From the NCBI GenBank assembly GCA_020639135.1, contig JACKHE010000001.1:372001-436000 (forward strand): DNA of 64,000 nucleotides. Direction: 5' to 3'. Positions 9,803-18,496 of the stretch are shown in pieces. The translations under genes and the position numbers were made by a program. The DNA comes from Phycisphaeraceae bacterium. GTDB taxonomy: Bacteria > Planctomycetota > Phycisphaerae > Phycisphaerales > UBA1924. Under the pieces are notes generated by a model. The model made no database searches, had not been told where the DNA came from, and saw only the letters and a list, made by a program, of their open reading frames with translations. The first letter of the stretch is position 1. The number at the start of each line of letters is the position of its first letter.

Positions 9803-10735
9803 TCACTCAGGCTGGTCGTCCTTGGAGATGATCCTGCTCTTGGTCACCACACGCGTCGGCTCGATGCTCGGCGCCATCGGACGCTCCTCGGGGCTCATCC
9901 CCAGCAGGTCCTCGGCGTAATCCAGCGCCGCCTTCCGCTCGGTGATCGGCCCCTGGGCGTCCCCTCTTAAGAACTGCCGGATCAGACGCTCGTCGTGCGG
10001 CCTCCCCGCGGCCTCCTCGTCGCCCAGCTTGCGGATCGCGTCGAACGCCTCCAGCGTGTCCACCCGCAGCATCCGCCCCTTGTCCAGCATCGCCATCCGG
10101 TCCGCGATCGTGAACGCGCTGTCCATCTCGTGCGTCACAACCACGCTCGTCACGCCCAGCTTCTTCGTCAGGTCCACGATCAGCCGGTCGATCTCCGCGC
10201 TCGTCACCGGGTCCAGACCCGCGCTCGGCTCGTCGTAAAAAAGAATCTCCGGGTCCAGCGCCAGCGCCCGCGCCAGGCCCGCGCGCTTCTTCATGCCGCC
10301 GGAGATCTCAGCCGGGTACTTGTCCGCGTGCTCGCGCAGGCCCACCAGCTCCAGCTTGATCTTCACCGTGATGTCGATGATCATCTGGTCCAGGTCCGTG
10401 TGCTCGGCCAGAGGCAGCGCCACGTTCTGCGCCAGCGTCATCGAGTTGAACAGCGCGCCGGACTGGAACAGCACGCCGAACCGCTTGCGCACCTTGTTCA
10501 TCCCCGCCTCTTTGAGGCCGCAGATGTTCTGCCCGAAGAGCCTGATCTCGCCCTCCGTCGGGGGGAAGCTCCCGATGATCAGCCGGAGCATCGTGGACTT
10601 GCCCGAGCCCGAGCCGCCCATGATGACCATCGTCTCGCCCTTGCGGATGTCGAGATTGACGTCCTGCAGCACGGTCTGGTCGCCGAAGACCTTCTTCAGG
10701 CCGCGGATCGAGATGATGGGTTCCGGTTCGCTCAC
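9803..10735 (-). CDS. mlaF: ABC transporter ATP-binding protein, MlaF-like
   Basis: ATPase of an Mla-type lipid transporter. The 310-residue protein has Walker A GGSGSGKST (about residue 40), a Q-loop (VLFQSGALFNSMT, the MlaF form), the signature ISGGMKKRAGLARA, Walker B ILFYDEPSAGLDP and the switch THEMDSA. A C-terminal extension of about 50 residues follows (SIEPTRVVTKSRII). The frame stays open far upstream, but that part is antisense-like. The GTG at 10735 is chosen because GGAG lies about 9 bases before it and the preceding aldehyde dehydrogenase gene ends 20 bases upstream. Confidence 0.9.
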   Translation of the reverse strand: MSEPEPIISIRGLKKVFGDQTVLQDVNLDIRKGETMVIMGGSGSGKSTMLRLIIGSFPPTEGEIRLFGQNICGLKEAGMNKVRKRFGVLFQSGALFNSMTLAQNVALPLAEHTDLDQMIIDITVKIKLELVGLREHADKYPAEISGGMKKRAGLARALALDPEILFYDEPSAGLDPVTSAEIDRLIVDLTKKLGVTSVVVTHEMDSAFTIADRMAMLDKGRMLRVDTLEAFDAIRKLGDEEAAGRPHDERLIRQFLRGDAQGPITERKAALDYAEDLLGMSPEERPMAPSIEPTRVVTKSRIISKDDQPE

Positions 10736-10755
10736 GCGCCACGCTCCGAGGGCGA

Positions 10756-12255
10756 TCAGCCGAAGACAATCCCCTGCGCCAGCGGCAGGTCCGCGCCGTA
10801 GTTGACGGTGTTGGTCTGCCGGCGCATGTACGCCTTCCACGCGTCGGACCCGCTCTCGCGTCCGCCGCCGGTCTCCTTCTCGCCGCCGAACGCCCCGCCG
10901 ATCTCGGCGCCGCTCGTCCCGATGTTCACGTTCGCGATCCCGCAGTCGCTCCCCTCGGGCGACAGGAACCGCTCCGCCGAAAGCACGCTCGTCGTGAACA
11001 CCGCGCTCGACAGCCCCTGGTCCACGCCGTTCTGCAACGCGATCGCCTCGTCCAGGCCGGCCACCGTGAACACGTACAGGATCGGCGCGAACGTCTCGCG
11101 CTGCGCCACCGGGAACGCCTTCCCTCGCGGCACGCGCACGATCGCCGGCGTCACGAAGTTGCCCGGGCGGTCCAGCCGATCGCCGCCGACGAGCACCTCG
11201 CCGCCGAGCGAGCGCGCCTCGTCCAGCGCCGACATCATCGCGTCCACCGACTGCGCGTTGATCAGCGGGCCGACCAGCGTCTTCGGGTCCAGCGGATCGC
11301 CGATCGTCGCGCTGCCGTACGCCCGGACCAGCCGATCGACCAGGCCATCGACGATCCCGTCCTGCGCCAGCAGGCGCCGCGTCGTCGTGCACCGCTGCCC
11401 GCACGTCCCGATGGCGCCGAAGACGATCGCCCGCGCCGCCAGCTCCAGGTCCGCGTCGTCCATGACGATCATCGCGTTGTTCCCGCCAAGCTCCAGCAGC
11501 GCCCGGCCGAGCCGCGCCCCGACCACCTCGCCGACTCGCTTGCCCATCCGGCACGAGCCCGTGGCGCTGATCAGCGGCAGCCGCCGGTCCGCCAGCATCC
11601 GCTCGCCGACCTCCTTGTCCGCGCCGATCACCAGCTCGAACAGCCCCTCCGGCGCCCCCGCCTCCAGAGCCGCGTCGTTGCACAGCTTGTGCGTGGCCAT
11701 CGCGCACAGGGGCGTCACCAGGCTCGGCTTCCAGATCACCGGGTCGCCGCACACCGCCGCGAGCATCGCGTTCCACGCCCACACCGCCACGGGGAAGTTG
11801 AACGCCGTGATGCAACCGATCGGGCCCAGCGGGTGCCACTGCTCCATCATCCGGTGCTCGAACCGCTCGCTGGCGATCGTCAGCCCATACAGCTGCCGGG
11901 ACAGACCCACCGCGAAGTCCGCGATGTCCACCGCCTCCTGCACCTCGCCGATCCCCTCCGCGCGGATTTTGCCCATCTCCAGCGACACCAGCTCGCCCAG
12001 CGGCTCGATCTGTTCGCGCAGCCGCAGCCCGATCCGCCGGACCACCTCGCCCCGCTTGGGCGCCGGCGTCATCCGCCACTTGACGAACGCCGCTTTCGCC
12101 CGCTCCACCGCCGCGTCGTACGCGCCGGCGTCGTCCAGGATCACGCCGGCGATCGCCTCGTTCGTCGAAGGATTGATCGTCTCGACCGCCCCCGGACCAC
12201 CCTTGAGGCGGGGGTCGTCAGCGATCCCGAGTGTTTTCAGGAGTGGATGCGTCAT
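10756..12255 (-). CDS. ALDH7-type aldehyde dehydrogenase (aminoadipate-semialdehyde dehydrogenase-like)
   Basis: NAD(P)+-dependent aldehyde dehydrogenase of the antiquitin/ALDH7 branch, whose best-known members oxidise aminoadipate semialdehyde in lysine degradation. The 499-residue length is typical. The motifs seen are AFNFPVAVWAWN, the catalytic Glu region LLELGGNNAMIV, the catalytic Cys in TCGQRCTTTRRL, ETFAPILYV, and the ALDH7-diagnostic C-terminus NIGTSGAEIGGAFGGEK followed by TGGGRESGSDAWK. Substrate specificity is inferred from the branch only; nothing nearby belongs to lysine degradation. It is the first gene of a minus-strand run with mlaF and mlaD, perhaps coincidentally. Confidence 0.9.
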   Translation of the reverse strand: MTHPLLKTLGIADDPRLKGGPGAVETINPSTNEAIAGVILDDAGAYDAAVERAKAAFVKWRMTPAPKRGEVVRRIGLRLREQIEPLGELVSLEMGKIRAEGIGEVQEAVDIADFAVGLSRQLYGLTIASERFEHRMMEQWHPLGPIGCITAFNFPVAVWAWNAMLAAVCGDPVIWKPSLVTPLCAMATHKLCNDAALEAGAPEGLFELVIGADKEVGERMLADRRLPLISATGSCRMGKRVGEVVGARLGRALLELGGNNAMIVMDDADLELAARAIVFGAIGTCGQRCTTTRRLLAQDGIVDGLVDRLVRAYGSATIGDPLDPKTLVGPLINAQSVDAMMSALDEARSLGGEVLVGGDRLDRPGNFVTPAIVRVPRGKAFPVAQRETFAPILYVFTVAGLDEAIALQNGVDQGLSSAVFTTSVLSAERFLSPEGSDCGIANVNIGTSGAEIGGAFGGEKETGGGRESGSDAWKAYMRRQTNTVNYGADLPLAQGIVFG

Positions 12256-12348
12256 ACGACGGGGATCCTAGCGAATCCGCCGAGTCCCGCCCGCCGGGGC
12301 GCTCAACCGTGATCAATCCCGGACCCCGCCGGGCCGATACCCAGAGCC

Positions 12349-13506
12349 GTGACCGCCATCGCCGCGCCAACACATCCCGCAACGTCCAGAAAGGGCCCGG
12401 TCCCCCGGTGGCCCGCCGCCCTCCTGCTCGCCCACCTGGTGCTCCTGGTCGTCCTCAAGACCTCCCGCGGCCTCGAGCCCGAGCTGCTCTGGATCTCCCA
12501 CGTCGCGCTCGCGCTCGCCGCGGCCGGTTTCCTGCTCCGCTCCGTCGATCTTCTGGCGACCGCCTTCGTCGCCATCGCCGCGCTGCACGCGACATGGATG
12601 TTCGACTTCGCTGTCGGGATGACAACGCACCGATTCCCCGTCGGCATGGCGCAGTACCTCCCGGGCGCCGACGCATGGACCTGGATCGCCACCAGCCACC
12701 ACGCGTACCTCGCCCCCCTGCTGGCGATCACGCTCTGGAGACGCGAGGCCAGACTTCTGCGGACGTTCTGCGCCGCGTTCCTCATCATGCTCTACCTCGC
12801 CGCGGCGAGCCGGCTCTTCCTCGATCCAGCCTTCAACGTCAACCGCGCCCACCACGTCCTGACCAACTGGGACCATCACTTTGCGCGCAACGCCAACGCG
12901 CTGCCTCCAATCCGGTTCATTCCCGGACTCGCCGCGACGATCGCTGCGCTGTTCTTCTTCCCCTCGGCGCTGGCGCTCGCCCTGCTGACACGTCAGAGGG
13001 GTGGTTCTCGGCGGAGTCGCCAAACCAGACGATCACAGGATGCCGATATCCGGTGCATGGATCGCAGCAAGAACTCCACCAAGATGTGGGCCCGCGCCGC
13101 CTTCACCCTCATCGAGCTTGTCGCCGTGATGGTCATCCTGGCCATCCTCTCCGCCATCGCTTTGCCGCGATACTTCAACTACCGAGACCGCGCCATGGAG
13201 GCCGCCGATTCAGCCGCCCTCGGCGCCATCGGGACCATGTTCAGCGAGCTCTACACCAGGCACCGCGCCACCGGATCCCCCGTCAGCGAGCGCATCACCG
13301 CCGTCAGCCACATCGCCCCCAATATGGAGACCGGCGAGCTCCCCAGCGGCATCACCATCGACAACAACCGCGTCATCGATCAGCGCGGCTACGAGTACAC
13401 GCTCTCCGCCGAGACGGCCGACGAGCCCGCCAGGCTCACCGTCGTGCCTGGAACCGGACCAGACGCCGGGGGCGGGATCTTCGGCTCGGGCGGCGGCGCC
13501 TCATAA
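12349..13506 (+). CDS. Polytopic membrane protein joined in frame to a prepilin-like domain
   Basis: One open frame of 385 codons with a GTG start at 12349. Residues 1-215 form a polytopic membrane region of about five or six helices with conserved-looking His-rich loops (TSHHAYLAP, NVNRAHHVLTNWDHH); no family is recognised. After an Arg/Ser-rich linker (about residues 216-236) comes a standard type IV pilin/pseudopilin N-terminus, AFTLIELVAVMVILAILSA, and a short globular domain. Prepilin signals normally sit at the extreme N-terminus because the prepilin peptidase cuts there. The two halves are therefore either two genes sharing a frame, a natural fusion, or the product of a lost stop codon or frameshift. 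Confidence 0.5.
   Translation: MTAIAAPTHPATSRKGPVPRWPAALLLAHLVLLVVLKTSRGLEPELLWISHVALALAAAGFLLRSVDLLATAFVAIAALHATWMFDFAVGMTTHRFPVGMAQYLPGADAWTWIATSHHAYLAPLLAITLWRREARLLRTFCAAFLIMLYLAAASRLFLDPAFNVNRAHHVLTNWDHHFARNANALPPIRFIPGLAATIAALFFFPSALALALLTRQRGGSRRSRQTRRSQDADIRCMDRSKNSTKMWARAAFTLIELVAVMVILAILSAIALPRYFNYRDRAMEAADSAALGAIGTMFSELYTRHRATGSPVSERITAVSHIAPNMETGELPSGITIDNNRVIDQRGYEYTLSAETADEPARLTVVPGTGPDAGGGIFGSGGGAS
13057..13506 (+). other. Alternative start: separate pseudopilin gene inside the fused frame
   Basis: The ATG at 13057 (codon 237 of the longer frame) would give a 149-residue pseudopilin: MDRSKN, a short basic leader, then A before FTLIELV with Glu at position +5, the classic prepilin peptidase site with Ala rather than Gly at -1. 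It ends in a Gly-rich tail (GGGIFGSGGGAS). The ribosome-binding site is weak (AGGA about 17 bases upstream). This is biologically the more conventional reading. The product would be a minor pseudopilin apart from the main cluster at 25.6-29.1 kb. Confidence 0.5.
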
Positions 13507-13665
13507 TCACTGTCGCAAATCATCGCCACTGATGATCTGATTCTTTCTCCCACGCCGGCGGCAATACGCCCGGTCGTGTCGCGTTGCACCCGCGGGCCCG
13601 ACCCGTTTAACACCGCCGAGTCAGCACACCGCACACCCTCGGCGCCCTACCCAAGGAGCAACACG

Positions 13666-14160
13666 ATGTCCACATTCACGAAAACGCTGTCCCGCGCGAT
13701 CACCTGCTGCGTCGCCGCGATCCTCCCCGCTGCCGCCGCATCCGCGGCCGTGACCCCGGAGGAACTCGTTGACGCCTGCCTGAACCGCATGATGAACGCC
13801 ACGCACCTCACCGTGGAATCCATCAACGAGGCCGGCGATCGCGGCGTCAACCGCATCGAGACCCTCGACGAGAACGATCAGCCCGTCCCCGTCATGCGCC
13901 GCGCCGCCGTGAAGGCCAACACCCAGATCGAGCAGCGCGAGATCAAGGGCGACCGCACCGTCAATCAGGCCGCCGACAAGTGCATCCGCATCCTCGTCCG
14001 CCACGACGCCGACCCCGAGCTCATCGCCATGATCAACGGCGCCCGCGCCGAATCCGTCGGCGCCATCCACGCGGCCAGCATCGCCGGGCACGAGGCCGTC
14101 CGCGGCGCCCTCGAAACCGCACTCGAGGACGAGAACATCCCCGCCGGCGAGGCGTCCTGA
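13666..14160 (+). CDS. Small exported protein of unknown function
   Basis: A 164-residue protein with a cleavable signal peptide (basic start, hydrophobic ITCCVAAILPAAAASA, likely cut after ASA before AVTPEE). The mature part is helical and charged with a repeated Ile/Arg/Asn pattern. No family is recognised. The ATG at 13666 is chosen because AGGAG lies 7 bases upstream and the signal peptide then starts at the N-terminus; the longer frame from 13576 has no such features. A hairpin with a U-tract follows at 14201. Confidence 0.7.
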   Translation: MSTFTKTLSRAITCCVAAILPAAAASAAVTPEELVDACLNRMMNATHLTVESINEAGDRGVNRIETLDENDQPVPVMRRAAVKANTQIEQREIKGDRTVNQAADKCIRILVRHDADPELIAMINGARAESVGAIHAASIAGHEAVRGALETALEDENIPAGEAS

Positions 14161-14200
14161 CGCCTCCCCGATCACATCTCCTGACAACGCCTCTTCATCA

Positions 14201-14233
14201 ACCGGCCGGAGCGGAAACGCCCGCCGGTTTTCC
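14201..14233 (+). terminator. Rho-independent terminator after the small exported protein
   Basis: ACCGGC pairs with GCCGGT, an inner GCG-GAAA-CGC hairpin forms inside, and TTTT follows. It lies 40 bases after the 14160 stop codon and 18 bases before the convergent P-type ATPase stop. The stem has an internal bulge, so strength is uncertain. Confidence 0.45.
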
Positions 14234-14250
14234 CGTGCGCACCCCGCGCC

Positions 14251-16239
14251 TCACGGCCTGGGCCCCGCGAACCCCAGCAGCTGCAGGCTGTTCGCCACCA
14301 CCAGCAGCGTCGAGCCCTCGTGACCGATCACACCGACGCCCATCGGGATCAGCCCGAGCAGCGCGAAGGTCGCCAGCGACGCGATCACCGCCAGCGCAAA
14401 CCACAGGTTGATGAACATCACCAGCCGCGCCCGGCGCGCCAGCCGGAACCCCCACGGCGCCACCAGCAGGTCGTCGTTGAGGATCACCACGTCCGCCGTC
14501 TCCAGCGTCGCGTCCGCACCGACGCCCCCCATCGCCAGCCCGACGTCCGCCGTCGCCAGCGCCGGCGCATCGTTCACGCCGTCGCCGATCACCGCCAGCC
14601 CCCCCGCGCCCGGCGACTCCCGCATCTGCTCCCGGATCTCGCGCAGCCGGTCCACCTTCTCCTCGGGGAGCAGGTCCGCGTGCACCTCGGTGATCCCGAA
14701 CCGCTCCGCCAGCCGCTCCGCGATCACCTTGTGATCCCCCGTGAGCATCACCACGCGCCCGACCCCCGAGCGGCGCAGCTCATGCACGAACGACTCCGCC
14801 CCCAGCCGCTCTGTGTCCGCCAGCTCGAAAACCGCGCAGCGATCACCCCAGCGCATCGCCGCGCTGATGGCGCCGCGCCCGCGCACCTCGCCGACGAGCG
14901 ATTCCACGCACGCTCGCGCGGCCCCGTCGAGCATCGGCGCGACGAACTCCAGCGTCCCGATCGCCACCGGCTCGCCGCCGGATTCGGCGCTGATCCCCAT
15001 CCCCGCGACCATCTCGAAGGCGCCGATCGTCGCCGACACCGCGCCGAGCCCGTGCGCGTACTCCGCGATCGCCACCGCGATCGGGTGCGTCGATCGCTCC
15101 TCCACCGCGCGCGCCACCGGGAGCAGCGCCTTCACGTCCGCCCCGCCGAGCCCGTGCACATCGACGACGCGCAGCTCCCCCGCCGTCAGCGTCCCCGTCT
15201 TGTCCACCGCCACCGCGCTCACCCGCGCCAGCCGCTCCAGCGCATCGCCCCCCTTGACCAGCAGCCCCGCGCGCGCCGCGCGGTTCAGCCCGCACAGCGT
15301 CGCCGTCGGCGTGGCGATCACCAGCGCGCAGGGGCTCGCCACGATCAGCAGCGTGATCGCCCGGTACGCCGCGTCGGAGAACGCCATCCGCTCCCCGTCC
15401 ACCCGGTGCAGCAGCCCGAAGTACGCCAGCGTCAGCCCCGCGAAGAAGAACACCGCCACCGTGTAGGGCGTCGAGAACTTGTCGATCACCCTCTGCAGAG
15501 GCTGCCGCTTGCCCTGCGCCTCGATGACCAGCTCCAGGATCCGCTGCAGGCTCGACTCCGCCACGGGCCGCGTCACCCGCACCGTCAGCGCCCCGTTCTG
15601 GTTCATCGTCCCCGCGAACACCCGGTCGCCGACGTCCACCGCCCTCGGCAGAGACTCGCCCGTCAGCGTGCTCTGGTCCACCGTCGAGTGCCCGTCCACG
15701 ATGTCGCCGTCCGCAGGAACGGTCTCCCCCGCGCGCACCAGCACGACATCACCTGCCGCCAGCTCCTCCGGCCTGACCGCCTCCCACCGCTCCCCGCCGG
15801 CGCCGTTGGTTCGCTTGAGAGCCTCCTCCGGCATCAGCTTGTGCAGCCGCGACACCGCATCCTTCGCCTTGGCCATCGCCCGGTGCTCGAGCGCCCCGGC
15901 CAGCGTGAACATGAACAGCAGCAGCGCGCCCTCACCCGCGTGCCCGATCATCGCCGCCAGACCGGCGCCGACAACCATCAGCACATCGATGTTCGGTTTG
16001 AGCTCCGCGATCGACTCCCACGCCGCCCTGACGCCGTGGATCGCCCCGAGCATCAGGCTCACCCAGACGAGCGCATGCCCCGCCGAGTGAAACCCCGCCG
16101 ACCACCGCCCCATCGACTCGTCCACCAGCACCAGCAGCGAATGCCCGATCAGCAGCGCCACCCCCGTCGCCATCGCGATGGGAAGCCGCCACTCGTCGCT
16201 GAAGAGCCTCGACAGGATGCCGGGTCGTGATTCGCTCAT
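14251..16239 (-). CDS. Heavy-metal P1B-type ATPase
   Basis: Inner-membrane cation-exporting ATPase of the Zn/Cd/Co or Cu group, 662 residues. It has the membrane motif SPCAL (the P1B CPx site with Ser in the first position), the phosphorylated Asp in DKTGTLTAGE, the HP dipeptide in ERSTHPIAVA, and the hinge GDGVNDAPALATADVGLAMG. There is no N-terminal Cys-rich metal-binding (HMA) domain. The protein opens with a short leader and hydrophobic helices. Ser-Pro-Cys is typical of Co-type (P1B-4) pumps rather than Cu pumps (CPC), so Co/Zn is a reasonable inference. The gene is convergent with the small exported protein. Confidence 0.9.
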   Translation of the reverse strand: MSESRPGILSRLFSDEWRLPIAMATGVALLIGHSLLVLVDESMGRWSAGFHSAGHALVWVSLMLGAIHGVRAAWESIAELKPNIDVLMVVGAGLAAMIGHAGEGALLLFMFTLAGALEHRAMAKAKDAVSRLHKLMPEEALKRTNGAGGERWEAVRPEELAAGDVVLVRAGETVPADGDIVDGHSTVDQSTLTGESLPRAVDVGDRVFAGTMNQNGALTVRVTRPVAESSLQRILELVIEAQGKRQPLQRVIDKFSTPYTVAVFFFAGLTLAYFGLLHRVDGERMAFSDAAYRAITLLIVASPCALVIATPTATLCGLNRAARAGLLVKGGDALERLARVSAVAVDKTGTLTAGELRVVDVHGLGGADVKALLPVARAVEERSTHPIAVAIAEYAHGLGAVSATIGAFEMVAGMGISAESGGEPVAIGTLEFVAPMLDGAARACVESLVGEVRGRGAISAAMRWGDRCAVFELADTERLGAESFVHELRRSGVGRVVMLTGDHKVIAERLAERFGITEVHADLLPEEKVDRLREIREQMRESPGAGGLAVIGDGVNDAPALATADVGLAMGGVGADATLETADVVILNDDLLVAPWGFRLARRARLVMFINLWFALAVIASLATFALLGLIPMGVGVIGHEGSTLLVVANSLQLLGFAGPRP

Positions 16240-16286
16240 CGATCAATCCATTGTCGGCCCGATCGCAAGACCCGCGGGAACATCCA

Positions 16287-16748
16287 TCACCCCGCCGGCC
16301 GCCCCTCGTCCGCCGGCAGGATCATCAGCGTCTGCTGCAGCTGAGCGCACTGCTTCGTCAGCTCGCCGCCCTCCTCGATCCACACCGACGCCTGGCAGAC
16401 GCTGAGCTGCCTCCCTTGGCGCAGCACGCTGCCCCTGGCCACCACCGCGTCGCCCACGCCCGGGCGCAGCAGGTTGATCTTGAACTCGACCGCCAGCGCC
16501 GTCATCCCCGCCGGCGCCAGCGACAGCCCCGCGTACCCCGCCGCCGAGTCCGCCACCGACGCGATCGCCCCCGCGTGGAAGTACCCGTGCTGCTGCGACA
16601 CGCCCCCCGAGAACGGCAGCCGGATCGACACCTCCCCGGGGCGCACCGACGCAAGCTCCGCGCCCAGGCGGCCCATCAGACCCTGCCGCGCAAAGCTCTC
16701 CGCGATGCGCGCCTGCATTTCGTGGATGTCGTCCCGCTCGCCGGTCAT
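16287..16748 (-). CDS. PaaI-like hotdog thioesterase
   Basis: Hotdog-fold protein of 153 residues resembling PaaI/YdiI-type acyl-CoA thioesterases. The visible core is QQHGYFHAGAIASVADSAAGYAG, where HGG is the usual catalytic loop and here reads HGYFHAG, followed by FKINLLRPGVGD. It starts six bases after the nuoG stop on the same strand and is probably cotranscribed. Substrate cannot be told from sequence. Confidence 0.8.
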   Translation of the reverse strand: MTGERDDIHEMQARIAESFARQGLMGRLGAELASVRPGEVSIRLPFSGGVSQQHGYFHAGAIASVADSAAGYAGLSLAPAGMTALAVEFKINLLRPGVGDAVVARGSVLRQGRQLSVCQASVWIEEGGELTKQCAQLQQTLMILPADEGRPAG

Positions 16749-16754
16749 CGGCCG

Positions 16755-18428
16755 TCAGAACTCGACAACCGCCATGTCCGCCTCGACGTAACCGCCGCCG
16801 CCCGGCGTGCGCACGCCCGTCGCGAACATCGACAGCGCCGGAACAGCCGCGGCCATCTCACCCCGCACGCCCGCCGCGTTGAAGATCCCCGCGCGCTCGC
16901 CGTGCATCGTCGCCAGCATCGCCATCGCCGACTGCCCCTCGGGGCGCGTCCCATCCAGCGGCTGGATCGCCCGCTCGAACGCCTGCAGAACACCGTTGAC
17001 GTTCTCGAACGTCCCCGCCTTCTCCACCCACGTCGAGCCCGGCATCACCACGTCGCACACGTCGTTGAGCGGCCCCTCGATCGTGTCCATCGACACGCTG
17101 AACCGCCGCTCGCTCCGGCACAGCTCGATCAGCGCGCCCGGCGCCCATTCGCTGGGATAGTTGCCCGTCACCACGACGCCGCCGGCGTTCTGCGCCGCGC
17201 CCAGCCACGCGTCGAAATCCAGCACGTCCCCGGACGACAGCGCCTCGAGCACGCGCCGCACGCCCCGCGCGTTGGGCGCCTTCTCCGCGCGCATCACAAA
17301 GGGCTTGCGAGCCGGGGCGCCCCCGCCCCGGTGCTCCGGAAAACTCATGTCCTCGCCATCAACAGGGACCGGCCCGACCCCGAACACCGTCCCGCTGTCG
17401 AGCGCGATCGCCGCCTTGGCCAGCGCGTACGCCTCCTCGCACGAGAGCATCGGCGAAACCAGCGCCGCCAGGCCGCCCTTCTTCGACGCCTCGCGCAGCC
17501 CTTCGACCGCCTCGATCGTCGCCCTGCGGAAATCGGTGTCGATCTGCACGCCGTGCTCGCGCCGGCGCGGGCCGGCCAGCCGGTCGTCGCCGTGCACGCG
17601 CTGATAACTCGCGCGCACCTCGTCCGTGATCCACCACTGGTTGATCTCGGGGTTCGTCCGGGGCTTGATCCGATGCACGACGTTGTCCGCGTGGCACACC
17701 CAGATGTTGTCGCCGCTGCTGGTCAGCCCGTCGATCGACGGCGTGTCCGTCAGGTCCCAGACGCGCTTGGCGAAGAGGAAATCCTTCTCCAGCAGCGCGC
17801 CGACCGGGCACAGGTCCACCACGTTGCCCGCGATCGGGTTGTCCAGCGCCCGCCCCGGGAAGACGTCGATCTGTTCGTAGGCGCCCCGCCCCTCGATCAT
17901 CAGCTCCGCCGTCCCGCTGACCTCGCGCGTGAACCGTACGCACCGCGAGCACATGATGCAGCGGTCGGAATAGAGCAGGACGTTGGGCCCCAGCTCCTTC
18001 TTGGGCTGCTTGATCTTCTCTTCCTCGAACCGCGACACCGACCGACCGTACTCGTACGAGTAGTCCTGCAACCCGCACTCGCCCGCCTGGTCGCACACCG
18101 GGCAGTCGAGCGGGTGGTTGATCAGCAGCAGCTCCATCACCGACTTCTGGTTCGCGATCGCCTTGGGCGACTGCGTCGAGACCACCTGCCCGTCCCCCGC
18201 CGGCGTCTGGCACGCCGGCAGCAGCTTCGGGATCGCCTCGAGCTTGTTGTCATTCCTCGGGTTCGGCGCCCACACCTCGGCCAGGCAGATCCGGCACGAG
18301 GCCACAACGCTCAGCCCGTCGTGGTAGCAGTACTGCGGGATCTCCACGCCGTGCTCGTTGGCCACCTGCAGGATCGACTGGCCCTGGGCGAACTCGCAAA
18401 CCTTCCCGTTGATCGTGATCGTCGGCAT
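16755..18428 (-). CDS. nuoG: NADH-quinone oxidoreductase subunit G (NuoG)
   Basis: Peripheral-arm iron-sulfur subunit of respiratory complex I, 557 residues. In order: an N-terminal 2Fe-2S ferredoxin domain (QYCYHDGLSVVASCRICLAEV plus a fourth Cys in LLPACQTP), the His-Cys3 4Fe-4S motif (HPLDCPVCDQAGECGLQD), a second 4Fe-4S set (CIMCSRCVRF and DLCPVGAL), then the molybdopterin-type domain without a cofactor. The C-terminal domain is short compared with E. coli NuoG (about 900 residues) but near the short forms. The ATG at 18428 is used because MPTITINGK is the natural N-terminus. No other nuo gene is nearby. It is divergent from hisS with a 68-base gap. Confidence 0.88.
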   Translation of the reverse strand: MPTITINGKVCEFAQGQSILQVANEHGVEIPQYCYHDGLSVVASCRICLAEVWAPNPRNDNKLEAIPKLLPACQTPAGDGQVVSTQSPKAIANQKSVMELLLINHPLDCPVCDQAGECGLQDYSYEYGRSVSRFEEEKIKQPKKELGPNVLLYSDRCIMCSRCVRFTREVSGTAELMIEGRGAYEQIDVFPGRALDNPIAGNVVDLCPVGALLEKDFLFAKRVWDLTDTPSIDGLTSSGDNIWVCHADNVVHRIKPRTNPEINQWWITDEVRASYQRVHGDDRLAGPRRREHGVQIDTDFRRATIEAVEGLREASKKGGLAALVSPMLSCEEAYALAKAAIALDSGTVFGVGPVPVDGEDMSFPEHRGGGAPARKPFVMRAEKAPNARGVRRVLEALSSGDVLDFDAWLGAAQNAGGVVVTGNYPSEWAPGALIELCRSERRFSVSMDTIEGPLNDVCDVVMPGSTWVEKAGTFENVNGVLQAFERAIQPLDGTRPEGQSAMAMLATMHGERAGIFNAAGVRGEMAAAVPALSMFATGVRTPGGGGYVEADMAVVEF

Positions 18429-18496
18429 ATCGGGGGCATGGTACACCCCCCGCCCCCCCACGGGAGGCGAAACGGCGCGGTACCCTGCCCCACCCG

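Noticed and set aside
10736..12079. Long minus-strand frame upstream of mlaF.
   Set aside because: It is an out-of-frame shadow of the aldehyde dehydrogenase gene; mlaF starts at 10735.
14320..16230. 636-codon plus-strand frame opposite the P-type ATPase.
   Set aside because: Arg/Pro/His-rich shadow; the minus strand has clear ATPase motifs.
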